A program made the translations under genes and the position numbers. Below are positions 1-8,312 of a stretch of 11,654 bases of DNA, one piece after another. The stretch comes from Ruminococcus sp. UBA3800. Its GTDB lineage: Bacteria; Bacillota; Clostridia; Oscillospirales; Ruminococcaceae. The stretch is taken from the NCBI GenBank assembly GCA_002368715.1, contig DFEO01000109.1, forward strand, positions 1 through 11,654. Reading direction: 5' to 3'. The first letter of the stretch is position 1. Each line of letters opens with the position of its first letter. The notes beneath the pieces are model-generated. The model did not search any database, was not told the origin of the DNA, and saw nothing but the letters and a program-made list of their open reading frames with translations.

Positions 1-489
1 GATAAGCACCGTCTTGCCGACGCCCGCACCGCCGAAAAGGCCTATCTTTCCACCCTTGAGGTAGGGAGCGATAAGGTCTATGACCTTGATGCCTGTCTCA
101 AGTATCTCGTTAGATGCCGACTGCTCCTCATAAGAGGGCGGTTCTCTGTGTATCTCCCATCTCTCCTCGGCCTCGGGCTCGGGGAGATTGTCAACAGGCT
201 CGCCGAGAAGATTGAATATCCTCGAAAGCGTGGACTTTCCGACAGGAACAGTGATAGCTCTTCCTGTATCAACAGCTTCGGTGCCTCTGACAAGTCCGTC
301 GGTGGAGCTCATAGCTATACACCTTACCACATCGTCACCTATATGCTGAGCGACCTCGGCAACTATCCTTGTGCCGTTGTTGTCGATCTCGATAGCATTG
401 AGAAGATCAGGCAGTCTGTCCTTATCGAATCTTATGTCAACGACAGCGCCGACGATCTGAACGACTTTTCCAACATTCTTTTCACTCAT
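1..489 (-). CDS. atpD: F-type ATP synthase beta subunit, N-terminal 163 residues (partial)
   Basis: Beta is the catalytic subunit of F1; three copies alternate with alpha and make or hydrolyse ATP at the inner face of the membrane. The visible part starts [19 protein letters not shown], the typical beta-barrel crown domain (about residues 4-75), and enters the nucleotide-binding domain. The Walker A motif GGAGVGKT is at residues 153-160, and the window cuts the gene three residues later. The frame is open for exactly 163 codons from the ATG at 489 to base 1. An AGGAAAGGG ribosome binding site lies about ten bases before the ATG. The gene follows atpG after 37 bases; atpC (epsilon) is expected next, outside the window. 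Nothing looks broken. The identification is very secure. Confidence 0.97.
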   Translation of the reverse strand, partial: MSEKNVGKVVQIVGAVVDIRFDKDRLPDLLNAIEIDNNGTRIVAEVAQHIGDDVVRCIAMSSTDGLVRGTEAVDTGRAITVPVGKSTLSRIFNLLGEPVDNLPEPEAEERWEIHREPPSYEEQSASNEILETGIKVIDLIAPYLKGGKIGLFGGAGVGKTVLI

Positions 490-526
490 TGGTAAAAACC
501 CTTTCCTAGTTTATCCTCCGGCAGGC

Positions 527-1390
527 CTATTCTCTGCCGATAGAAGCCGAGCTTATCTCGGTTATTTCCTGAGTTATCTGAGCCTGTCTTGCCCTGTTAT
601 AGAGCAGAGAAAGCTTATCTATCATCTCGCCTGCGTTATCCGTTGCAGACTCCATCGCTGTTCTTCTTGATGCCTGCTCCGACGCATACGAGTCGAGTAT
701 AGCAGAATAGAGCATACCGCCTATATACTCGGGTATCATACCGTCAAAGACCTCCTCGGGCGAGGGGTCATAAATGGTGACAGCCTTGGTCTTCTTCGCC
801 TTTTCCAGATTCTCGACAGGCAGTATCTGAAGCTTCATAGGCTCCTGCGTCATAGCTGACACGAAGGTCGTATAAATAAGCTCCACCTTGTCAAAGTCAC
901 GGCTGCGGAACCTCTCAACGATCAGCTCAGCGATATCCATCATATCATCGGTGGTTATCGTCTCGGCTATCCCGGGGTAACGGTCGGTAAGGTCATAGCT
1001 TCTTTTCTCAAAGAACTCCACGGCCTTTCTGCCTATCGCCATAATATGGCATTCGCCGCCGGTGGCGAGTATTTTGTCGGCTTCCTCCTGCGCCATTTTC
1101 AGCACATTGTGGTTAAAGCCGCCCGCAAGGCCTCTGTCTCCTGCGATAACAACGAGAAGAGTAGAATTAAGAAATTTCTTTTTTGTAAAAACAGATGTAA
1201 AGCTGTAATCAGCACTTATATCGCACATAGTATTGTAAAGCGTCTGAAAGAACGGCTGTGCAGCCACTGCTCTGTCCTTGGCACGCCTCAGCTTTGAGGA
1301 TGCCACCAGCTGCATGGCCTTTGTTATCTGCATCGTGCTTTCAACGCTCTTGATACGCCGCTTTACATCCTTCATATTAGCGGTAGCCAT
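527..1390 (-). CDS. atpG: F-type ATP synthase gamma subunit (central stalk)
   Basis: Gamma is the rotating shaft that couples ion flow through the c ring to the catalytic sites in alpha3beta3. The two coiled-coil ends that define the family are both present: the N-terminal helix with MKDVKRRIKSVESTMQITKA, and the C-terminal helix containing SATDNAGEMIDKLSLLYNRA. The length of about 287 residues is normal. Two ATGs stand side by side at 1393 and 1390. AGAGGTG ends only one base before the first and four before the second, so I prefer 1390, giving MATANMKDVKRR. The ribosome binding site falls in the 8-base spacer to the atpA stop codon, so translation is probably coupled to atpA. Confidence 0.96.
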   Translation of the reverse strand: MATANMKDVKRRIKSVESTMQITKAMQLVASSKLRRAKDRAVAAQPFFQTLYNTMCDISADYSFTSVFTKKKFLNSTLLVVIAGDRGLAGGFNHNVLKMAQEEADKILATGGECHIMAIGRKAVEFFEKRSYDLTDRYPGIAETITTDDMMDIAELIVERFRSRDFDKVELIYTTFVSAMTQEPMKLQILPVENLEKAKKTKAVTIYDPSPEEVFDGMIPEYIGGMLYSAILDSYASEQASRRTAMESATDNAGEMIDKLSLLYNRARQAQITQEITEISSASIGRE

Positions 1391-1401
1391 CATGCACCTC
1401 T

Positions 1402-2943
<1,542 letters not shown>

Positions 2944-2944
2944 T

Positions 2945-2966
2945 CAGAGGCGGCCAAAGCCCTCTG
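2945..2966 (-). other. Hairpin in the atpH-atpA spacer
   Basis: CAGAGG at 2945-2950 pairs with CCTCTG at 2961-2966 around a ten-base loop, in which GGC and GCC can extend the pairing. It occupies the spacer between the atpH stop (2978) and the atpA ribosome binding site. No U tract follows on the minus strand, so it is unlikely to terminate transcription. It could instead influence mRNA processing or stability between the two genes. The base pairing is visible; any role is inference. Confidence 0.35.
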
Positions 2967-2977
2967 CCTCTTGAATA

Positions 2978-3526
2978 TCACGCAATGACCCCGTCTATCT
3001 GCGCCTTTATGCGCTCCAGACCCGAAGCCACGCTTGCATCTATCTCTGTTCCGCGGTATCTCAGAACGATACCGCCCAGGATAGCGGGATCGAGCTTTTC
3101 CACAAGCTCCACCCTGCAGCCCGATGCCTTCTCCAGCTTACCGATAAGCTTCTCTCTGAGAGGAGCCGACAGCTTTTGAGATGTCACGGCTGTGACCTCA
3201 AGAATATTCTTGTGCTTACAATAAAGCTCCTTGAACTGCGAGAATATCGCCGGAAGATATACTATCCTCCCGTTTTTAGCAACAACGCTCAGAAAGTCCA
3301 GCGTAAGCTGAGATATCCTTCCGCCGAACACATCTGTCAGTGCCTTTCTCTTGTCGTCGTCCTTTATAAGCGGCGACGCCAGCAGGCTGACAAAGTCCCT
3401 GTTCTCGTCAGTGTTTATGATGCTGCACACATCCCCCAGCTCCTCAAAGCTCCGGTCAACGCAGTCAGCATCCAGGCTCAGCTCAAAAAAGGCCTCGCTG
3501 TAAACGCTCTCTACGCACTCAGCCAT
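2978..3526 (-). CDS. atpH: F-type ATP synthase delta subunit (peripheral stalk)
   Basis: Delta (the OSCP equivalent) clamps the top of the alpha3beta3 head to the b-subunit stalk and so holds the stator still. The 182-residue protein has the two family parts: an N-terminal helical bundle (about 1-105) with SLLASPLIKDDDKRKALTDV, and a C-terminal domain closing with GGIVLRYRGTEIDASVASGL, which matches the conserved delta ending. Its ATG shares one base with the atpF stop (TAATG at 3528-3524), so translation is coupled to the b subunit, its stalk partner. Overall similarity in this family is usually low, but the C-terminal motif and the operon position make the call firm. Confidence 0.95.
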   Translation of the reverse strand: MAECVESVYSEAFFELSLDADCVDRSFEELGDVCSIINTDENRDFVSLLASPLIKDDDKRKALTDVFGGRISQLTLDFLSVVAKNGRIVYLPAIFSQFKELYCKHKNILEVTAVTSQKLSAPLREKLIGKLEKASGCRVELVEKLDPAILGGIVLRYRGTEIDASVASGLERIKAQIDGVIA

Positions 3527-4041
3527 TACACTTCACCCACATTATCTATGAACTTTTCGATCAAACGCTCGTTATCCTCGCTTGTCATATCCTTTTCAAC
3601 CACAGCCTTTGCAGCCGAGAAAGCTATCTCGGTGATCTCGTCCTTGATCTTGTTTACTGCGATCTTCTTTTCTCTCTCAATCTCTCTTTCGGCGTTGTCA
3701 ACGATGCTCTTGGCCTCGACCTTAGCTTCATCTATTATCTCGTCAGAACGCTGCTGAGCCTTCTTTGTGGCAGCCTGCATTATTGCAGCAGACTCATCCT
3801 TAGCCTGACCCAGTTTTTCTTCATACTGACGCTCCAGCTCCAGTGCGTCCGCCTTTGCGGCATCCGCCTCTTCATAAGTTCTGGCAACATCGTTCTTGCG
3901 CTCTTCGATGACAGCATTTACCTTCCTGAACAGAAGGAATTTCAGCACGAGAAAGAGTATAAGAGTATTAAGAAGAGTAGCTATGATAGTTGTTAGGTTC
4001 ACCGACAAAAATGAGGTAACATCACCTGAAGCAAATACCAT
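3526..4041 (-). CDS. atpF: F-type ATP synthase b subunit (peripheral stalk, membrane-anchored)
   Basis: Subunit b forms the dimeric outer stalk linking subunit a in the membrane to delta on F1. One membrane span lies near the N-terminus (about residues 17-38, TIIATLLNTLILFLVLKFLL), followed by a long charged helix (about 40-150) rich in Glu, Lys and Ala, as expected for the b coiled coil. Its 171-residue length is typical. The ATG at 4041 has GGAGGG six bases upstream. The stop overlaps the atpH start by one base. A 56-base spacer separates it from atpE. There is only one b-type gene, so the stalk is presumably a homodimer. Confidence 0.96.
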   Translation of the reverse strand: MVFASGDVTSFLSVNLTTIIATLLNTLILFLVLKFLLFRKVNAVIEERKNDVARTYEEADAAKADALELERQYEEKLGQAKDESAAIMQAATKKAQQRSDEIIDEAKVEAKSIVDNAEREIEREKKIAVNKIKDEITEIAFSAAKAVVEKDMTSEDNERLIEKFIDNVGEV

Positions 4042-4097
4042 TGTTTTCCCTCCAAATCATACAAAGGAGCCTATCCTCCCGGTTCTTATCTCTTTTA

Positions 4098-4379
<282 letters not shown>

Positions 4380-4394
4380 TTACTTACTTATTTC

Positions 4395-4408
4395 AATGCT
4401 TTCGCATT
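4395..4408 (-). other. GAAA-tetraloop hairpin in the atpB-atpE spacer
   Basis: The transcript reads AATGC-GAAA-GCATT, a perfect five-pair stem capped by a GNRA tetraloop. It starts a few bases after the atpB stop codon (4415) and lies well before the atpE ribosome binding site. No U tract directly follows, so termination is unlikely. Such a stem could protect the 5' end of an atpE-first processed mRNA and raise c-subunit output; that role is inference. Confidence 0.45.
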
Positions 4409-4414
4409 TTTACC

Positions 4415-5137
4415 TTATTCGTTTGCCGCACTCACATTTACCATTGTAAGCATCGAGAAGATGTAGGCCTGTATACAGCCCGAAAACAGATCAAAATACA
4501 CCGACAGCACAGCAGGTATACCGACCTGGAACACATTGAACCCGAAGGACCCCGCCTCAAAGCTCAGTCCAACAGCAGAAGAAAGCGCACCCAGCGCTCC
4601 GTAGAGCAGCCCCGTGATGACCATTCCGCCTGCAACGTTTCCGAAAAGACGGAACGCCATAGAAGCAGGTGTTGCGATCTCGCTTATTATATTCAGCGGA
4701 AAGATGAACGCAACAGGCTGACCGAAGCTCTTGACATATCCCAGAGGGCCGTTATTCTTCACCTTGTAGAAGGTTATGAGCGCAAACGTCATCAGTGCCC
4801 ATGTGGCGGTAACGTTTATATCCGCCGTCATCGACCTCAGTCCCAGCAGGCTGACCAGCGCCCCTATCACCGCATACACCAGCAGCGTCCCTATGTAAGG
4901 CGCAAAGTGCATCATCGAGGGTCCCATAGTTTCCTCTACGGTGTTGTTCACAAAGTTTACGAACATCTCCGCTATCACCTGGCGCTTCTTCTCGGGCACC
5001 TTTTTGAGTCCTCTTGTCAGCCACAGGCACAGGATAGTTACAGCAACGATTATCACCCAGCCGATAACGACCGTTTCCGTCACCTGTATCTTTCCTATCT
5101 CGAAGACGACCTTAGGGCCGTTTCCTATATCATTCAT
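4415..5137 (-). CDS. atpB: F-type ATP synthase a subunit (ion channel stator)
   Basis: Subunit a forms the two half-channels that deliver the coupling ion to the c ring. From the ATG at 5137 the protein has 240 residues and about five membrane spans. The essential stator arginine is R163 in ASMAFRLFGN. The preceding SEIATPASM segment and the closing helix with FSGCIQAYIFSMLTMVNV are typical of the family. I chose 5137 because GGGAGG lies six bases upstream; a start 11 codons earlier would lack a ribosome binding site. The ATG overlaps the end of atpI by eight bases (ATGAATGA), indicating translational coupling. It is followed by atpE after 62 bases. Confidence 0.97.
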   Translation of the reverse strand: MNDIGNGPKVVFEIGKIQVTETVVIGWVIIVAVTILCLWLTRGLKKVPEKKRQVIAEMFVNFVNNTVEETMGPSMMHFAPYIGTLLVYAVIGALVSLLGLRSMTADINVTATWALMTFALITFYKVKNNGPLGYVKSFGQPVAFIFPLNIISEIATPASMAFRLFGNVAGGMVITGLLYGALGALSSAVGLSFEAGSFGFNVFQVGIPAVLSVYFDLFSGCIQAYIFSMLTMVNVSAANE

Positions 5138-5531
5138 GAGATCCTCCCTTTCGTGAAACGATCTTATCAAATGTGAGGATTATCCTCGGAAAAAACTGAG
5201 GCACCAGCACACCCACTACATTCACAGCCTTTGTCAGCATAGCTGCCGCACAAAGCACAAACAGCAGGCAATACCTCAGGATATAGCATTGCTTCATAAG
5301 GCGCTTGGCCTTGTCAGCAGGGAGCATGACCGCCTTTTCGCAGGTCCTTGCGAGCCAGAACACAGACAAACACATAAAGCCGTAGCCCGCCAAAAACCCC
5401 AGAGCCGCTTTCAGCGCCGACCCTGTGAAAAGCGTTATCAGCCAGCCAAGCAGACTGAGCACAGCACCGCCCCTTGCGATCCTGCCGACAACGGGCATCA
5501 GCACCTCTTTGACGCTGTTTTCGTTATCCAT
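5130..5531 (-). CDS. atpI: ATP synthase subunit I-like membrane protein
   Basis: This 133-residue protein precedes atpB and has four predicted membrane spans: about residues 19-36, 39-57, 80-98 and 100-118. Position, size and topology fit the poorly conserved AtpI/subunit I family, which in other bacteria assists c-ring assembly and may handle Mg2+ or Ca2+. The start at 5531 is chosen because GGAGG sits seven bases upstream; the in-frame GTG at 5573 lies almost at the predicted transcription start and has no ribosome binding site. The end overlaps atpB by eight bases. Family assignment relies on context and topology rather than a sharp motif, so the function is less certain than for the other atp genes. 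Confidence 0.82.
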   Translation of the reverse strand: MDNENSVKEVLMPVVGRIARGGAVLSLLGWLITLFTGSALKAALGFLAGYGFMCLSVFWLARTCEKAVMLPADKAKRLMKQCYILRYCLLFVLCAAAMLTKAVNVVGVLVPQFFPRIILTFDKIVSRKGGSHE

Positions 5532-5579
5532 CTGCAAACCTCCGCCGACTCCGTCATGCAAGTACACGCTCACATTTTG

Positions 5580-5608
5580 ATTATAACACTTTTTTCACCC
5601 TTTTTAAA
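5580..5608 (-). promoter_or_regulatory. Extended -10 promoter of the atp operon
   Basis: On the minus strand, TATAAT (5585-5580) is preceded by TG one base upstream (TGTTATAAT), a perfect extended -10. Seventeen bases further up is a weak -35, TTTAAA (5608-5603, four of six matches). The predicted transcript starts near 5573, leaving a leader of about 40 bases before the atpI ATG at 5531. The -35 box lies within a small dyad, CCCCTTTAAAAAGGG (5613-5599), which could be an operator or a chance palindrome. The promoter is read from consensus only. Confidence 0.7.
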
Positions 5609-5623
5609 GGGGTATTTACAAAC

Positions 5624-5659
5624 TTAACAAATTTCGGCACTTTGACTAATTCTTTTCAT
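5624..5659 (-). CDS. Possible 11-residue leader peptide ORF upstream of the atp promoter
   Basis: An ATG at 5659 opens an 11-codon frame (MKRISQSAEIC, then TAA). It is preceded five bases upstream by GGGGGGAGG (5673-5665), one of the strongest ribosome binding sites in the window. The ORF ends just upstream of the atp promoter -35 box. CCTC before the binding site could pair with its GAGG and hide it. I see no obvious promoter for it. It may be a leader peptide, the start of a decayed gene, or chance. No function can be assigned. Confidence 0.25.
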   Translation of the reverse strand: MKRISQSAEIC

Positions 5660-5748
5660 CTTAACCTCCCCCCGTGAGGGATAAATGACAAACCCTGTCG
5701 GCTGATCCCGGCGCTTGCAGGCAGATCCTGAGCAATGCCACCACGCAG

Positions 5749-5779
5749 AAAGGACCGCCCGTAGATCAGGCGGTCCTTT
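5749..5779 (-). terminator. Terminator after the small acidic lipoprotein gene
   Basis: AAAGGACCGCC (5749-5759) and GGCGGTCCTTT (5769-5779) form a perfect 11-pair stem with a nine-base loop. It begins 18 bases after the lipoprotein stop codon at 5797. The minus-strand transcript ends the stem with UUU followed by CUG, a short U run. It separates the lipoprotein gene from the atp operon. The stem also reads well on the plus strand, but no plus-strand gene precedes it. Confidence 0.8.
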
Positions 5780-5796
5780 TGGGTATTGCTCCTTGG

Positions 5797-6114
5797 TCAG
5801 TCGATAACTTCGCTGACAACGTCGTTCACTGTGCTTGCGGCATCTCCCACGATATCCGCTCCGTCCTTGGCAACATTTCCCACGGCACTTGCGGCATCGT
5901 CAACTATTTCGGCGCCGCCGCTGACAGCATCCTTGGCACCGTCCTTGACTCTGTCGGTCATTTCGCTTTCCGTGCTGTCGTCATAGTCGGCAGAGTCCTC
6001 TGCGGAATCGGCAAGGTAGCCCGAATCCGTTACACTGCTCTTGCCGTCGCCGCAGGCTGTGAGCACAGACAGGCAGGCGATGACGCTCAGCGTGATAGCC
6101 AGTATCTTCTTCAT
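5797..6114 (-). CDS. Small acidic lipoprotein with an 18-residue repeat
   Basis: The 105-residue product starts MKKILAITLSVIACLSVLTA with a lipobox ending at Cys21, so it should be lipid-anchored on the outer face of the membrane. After the cysteine comes a very acidic, disordered-looking stretch (about 27-52, rich in Asp, Ser and Glu), then an amphipathic helical region (about 55-105). Inside that region GAEIVDDAASAVGNV (67-81) is repeated 18 residues later as GADIVGDAASTVNDV. Such Ala/Asp/Val/Lys helices resemble LEA-like or YtxH-like stretches, but I recognise no specific family. AGGAG lies five bases before the ATG; the frame upstream has no better start. A strong terminator follows. No clear promoter was found, so low read-through from the gene upstream is possible. 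Function unknown. Confidence 0.85.
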   Translation of the reverse strand: MKKILAITLSVIACLSVLTACGDGKSSVTDSGYLADSAEDSADYDDSTESEMTDRVKDGAKDAVSGGAEIVDDAASAVGNVAKDGADIVGDAASTVNDVVSEVID

Positions 6115-6142
6115 AATATCTCCTTTCGCTTGCAAAAATGCG

Positions 6143-6184
6143 TAAACTTGCTCCGGCCGCACATGGCGAACGTGAACAAGTTTA
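6143..6184. repeat. 8-bp inverted repeat in the lipoprotein gene leader region
   Basis: TAAACTTG (6143-6150) and CAAGTTTA (6177-6184) are perfect inverted repeats separated by 26 bases. They lie 29-70 bases upstream of the lipoprotein ATG. In RNA they would form a long stem-loop with a GC-rich interior; as DNA they could be a spaced operator. The 6115-6245 stretch holds nothing else I can assign, and no convincing promoter. Confidence 0.35.
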
Positions 6185-6245
6185 TTATTTCACAAAAAGA
6201 GAAAAATATGCTGAGGATCTGTCACAAAAGCAAGATCGCAATTTC

Positions 6246-6278
6246 AAAAAAAAGAGCACCGCCCTTACGGCAGTGCTC
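6246..6278 (-). terminator. Rho-independent terminator after the secreted anchored protein gene
   Basis: On the minus strand GAGCAC (6278-6273) pairs with GTGCTC (6259-6254), with an inner GCC/GGC pairing, and the stem is followed by eight U residues (6253-6246). It begins seven bases after the stop codon at 6286. This is a textbook intrinsic terminator and the best one in the window. Confidence 0.9.
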
Positions 6279-6285
6279 ATAAAGA

Positions 6286-7272
6286 TCAAAGATATCTGTT
6301 TCTTGCCTTCTTGATAATGAAGAATGTCAGACCGCCGACCACAGCTATACCTGCGACCACACCGATGATTATCGGAAGAGCTGAGCTTGACTCCTTTTCC
6401 TCGGCTGTCGAGCTGTCGGAAGCCGTGCTCTCCTCCTTCTCCTTTATCTGGAGCTCGTTGGGGCTGGCCTTCTTCTCGGCGCTCTCATTATAGCCGTCTA
6501 TATTGGCAACGATCTTTCCCGAATAAGCTTCGTTCGCAGAGATAGTCAGATTATCTATATAGATAAGGTCGCCCTGCGATGTTGCCTTATCGAGAGGTAT
6601 CTCGAAAATGAACTTGGTAGCACCCACACCCATAGGAACAGGAATGACCTTGTCCTGATACTGCTTGGTGTTCGGAGCATCCGTTTCATTTACCTTTATC
6701 TGCATCATAGCGCTTGCTGTTCCTGTCAGCTGTGTATACTCATCATCCGCAGGAAAAGCAAAGATAGAATCCGACATAAGCTTGCCCTTTATATCGGGAT
6801 TTATACGATAGGTGAACTTAAACGTGCAGCCATCGAAATAATTCATCCCGAAGTCAGCAGCATCAAGCTCGATACCGCAGGTGATAAAGGACGCATCCTC
6901 GGCATCGGAGCCGGGATAAACAAGCTTTCCGTCAGCATCGGTAGCTGTCCACGCAAAGTTGTGCATACCCGAGGGAGCACCTGCCTGAGAGCCTGTCACC
7001 TTCAGCGAATAGCCCTGATAGGACACTGTATCCTCGGTGGCCGCCTTATATCCCAGAGCCTCGGCATCAGGGGTAACATGAACATAATCCTTCCAGCCGT
7101 CACCGTCAAACGAGAAGGTCGGCTTTGACTTGTCATCTGTCAGTATACTGTCATCCGAGATAGACCAGGGGTCAACAACTACCTCTTCTTCCTCGGCAAA
7201 AGCAGGTACGGCACAATTCATCGCAGCCAGTGCAGCAGCACAAACGCCGCAAAACAATCTCTTTAATCTCAT
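6286..7272 (-). CDS. Secreted, C-terminally membrane-anchored protein with a carbohydrate-binding-like beta domain
   Basis: The 328-residue product has a signal peptide (1-26, basic start then an Ala-rich core, probable cut after AFA). A beta-rich exported domain follows (about 50-250), then a Ser/Glu/Thr/Lys-rich linker (265-297), one membrane span (about 300-320) and a basic tail, KKARNRYL. This is an outside-facing, membrane-tethered layout with no LPXTG sorting motif. Pieces such as YQGYSLKVTG (85-94), FIFEIPLDKA (221-230) and IYIDNLTI (237-244) resemble jelly-roll carbohydrate-binding modules, so glycan binding at the cell surface is plausible but unproven. The ATG at 7272 is the first plausible start, because the frame above it runs through the ribosome binding site and a hairpin. 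It has its own promoter and terminator. No specific family is recognised. Confidence 0.85.
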   Translation of the reverse strand: MRLKRLFCGVCAAALAAMNCAVPAFAEEEEVVVDPWSISDDSILTDDKSKPTFSFDGDGWKDYVHVTPDAEALGYKAATEDTVSYQGYSLKVTGSQAGAPSGMHNFAWTATDADGKLVYPGSDAEDASFITCGIELDAADFGMNYFDGCTFKFTYRINPDIKGKLMSDSIFAFPADDEYTQLTGTASAMMQIKVNETDAPNTKQYQDKVIPVPMGVGATKFIFEIPLDKATSQGDLIYIDNLTISANEAYSGKIVANIDGYNESAEKKASPNELQIKEKEESTASDSSTAEEKESSSALPIIIGVVAGIAVVGGLTFFIIKKARNRYL

Positions 7273-7311
7273 ATACGGTCTGTCCTCTGATATGAGGACA
7301 CATCCTCCTTT
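7270..7311 (-). promoter_or_regulatory. Ribosome binding site separated from its ATG by a hairpin
   Basis: A strong AAAGGAGG (7311-7304) lies 31 bases before the ATG at 7272, too far for normal use. Between them is a perfect hairpin: TGTCCTC (7300-7294), loop ATATCA, GAGGACA (7287-7281). With the stem folded, three bases before and eight after it leave an effective spacing of about 11 bases. This resembles the known mechanism in which an mRNA stem brings a distant ribosome binding site to the start codon. A weaker AGAGG inside the stem's 3' arm is an alternative site that would be free only when the stem opens. Confidence 0.5.
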
Positions 7312-7330
7312 CAAGACTTACATACAATTA

Positions 7331-7359
7331 AGTTTAAAACATTCCCGGCGATTTGTCAA
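7331..7359 (-). promoter_or_regulatory. Promoter of the secreted anchored protein gene
   Basis: A perfect -35 TTGACA (7359-7354) is followed after exactly 17 bases by -10 TAAACT (7336-7331, four of six). The transcript should start near 7324, giving a leader of about 52 bases that contains the ribosome binding site and hairpin described for 7270-7311. The region 7360-7408 before it has no convincing terminator for the gene at 7409. Confidence 0.75.
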
Positions 7360-7408
7360 GCATTTTTTTGCCGACAAACGACGCTGTAAACGAATTGTAA
7401 TCGTTCTC

Positions 7409-8263
7409 TTACACTATCCCCAGGAATTCAAAATACTGCTTGTCAGGCATCCTGTTGAGCGAAGTACGCTTAGGCTCCGAGGTCGAAGACAGCTTATACT
7501 GTACCACAAGGTTACCGGACTCGTCTGTTGTCCAGCCCACCTCAGGCACCGTACCTCTGATGCCCTTTGAAGATATCGTCTTCTTTATTCCCTTCTGCTT
7601 GAGAGTAAAGAACTTGAGCTCTATATCCTGATCGTAAGGAACAACGCAGATCTTTACAGCTCCCACATCGTTGTTCTTCACGTCGTAAACAAGTATCTTA
7701 TACTTTCCGTCAGGGGAAATAGTATTGTCATCGGAAGTCACATCGCAAAGATGCTGAAAGTCCTTTCTGTAAAGGGAATACACCGATCCGCTCGTATCCA
7801 GATCCTCATTGAGAACGGTCTCCTCCGAGGAGCCGCCGAAAAGAACATTAAGAACGAAAAACGCAACTATACCGAGCACATACATCAGCAGATAGATCGT
7901 TCCCAGGATGACCTTAACATTAGCGCTCGTTCCTGCCGCAAAGAACACAACGACAGCCACGATGAACGGCGGTAAGATGAGCACCCAGTCCATCATATTG
8001 AAGAGCACCAGGAAAAACACCACCGGCAGCCACAAAACGCTCAGCACTCTTGTGACGATCTCATGTCTTGTAAGGATCATAAGAAGCATGAACACCAGGC
8101 TCGAGATAACGTATACCACAAAAAAGCTTTTTTCTCTGCCCTCGGCAAATTCGAGATCATAAAGGAATGTCGCATAAGTGAGCATGACCACGACCGCAAA
8201 ATAAACGATACCGAAGACCGAGATCGCTCTTCTTACCCAGACATTTGAAAGAAACTCCTTCAT
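7409..8263 (-). CDS. Five-span membrane protein with an exported C-terminal domain, unknown function
   Basis: The 284-residue product has about five membrane spans (12-32, 48-64, 69-90, 92-110, 117-141). The positively charged start (MKEFLSNVWVRRA) suggests the N-terminus is inside, which puts residues 145-284 outside the cell. That region looks beta-rich and holds a TISPDGKYKILVYD segment like the blades of TolB or WD-type propellers, but there is only one such blade, so a propeller is unlikely. I do not recognise the family. GGAGG precedes the ATG at 8263 by ten bases. An extended -10 promoter lies upstream at 8299-8306. It may be expressed alone or with the fusion-protein gene upstream. 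Confidence 0.82.
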   Translation of the reverse strand: MKEFLSNVWVRRAISVFGIVYFAVVVMLTYATFLYDLEFAEGREKSFFVVYVISSLVFMLLMILTRHEIVTRVLSVLWLPVVFFLVLFNMMDWVLILPPFIVAVVVFFAAGTSANVKVILGTIYLLMYVLGIVAFFVLNVLFGGSSEETVLNEDLDTSGSVYSLYRKDFQHLCDVTSDDNTISPDGKYKILVYDVKNNDVGAVKICVVPYDQDIELKFFTLKQKGIKKTISSKGIRGTVPEVGWTTDESGNLVVQYKLSSTSEPKRTSLNRMPDKQYFEFLGIV

Positions 8264-8298
8264 TTTGTTATATCCTCCTCATATCAATGCGATACATA

Positions 8299-8306
8299 AT
8301 TATATC
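8299..8306 (-). promoter_or_regulatory. Extended -10 promoter of the five-span membrane protein gene
   Basis: TATAAT (8304-8299) with a preceding TG gives TGATATAAT on the minus strand, a full extended -10. No good -35 is present at 17 bases; that position falls in the GC-rich stem at 8313-8344. The transcript would start near 8292, leaving a leader of about 29 bases before the ATG at 8263. Confidence 0.55.
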
Positions 8307-8312
8307 ATATAT

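Noticed and set aside
5599-5613. CCCCTTTAAAAAGGG dyad as an intrinsic terminator upstream of atpI
   Set aside because: The stem is only about five pairs with a tiny loop, and it covers the -35 box of the atp promoter, so a terminator is unlikely. A small operator or chance palindrome fits better.
5779-6282. Plus-strand open frame of 167 codons across the small lipoprotein gene
   Set aside because: The minus-strand frame has a signal peptide, lipobox, ribosome binding site and terminator. The plus-strand frame has none of these and runs through the leader and a terminator.
7360-7408. AACGA/TCGTT pairing as a terminator for the gene ending at 7409
   Set aside because: Only five weak pairs and no U tract on the minus strand. 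The nearby homopolymer run reads as A on the transcript.
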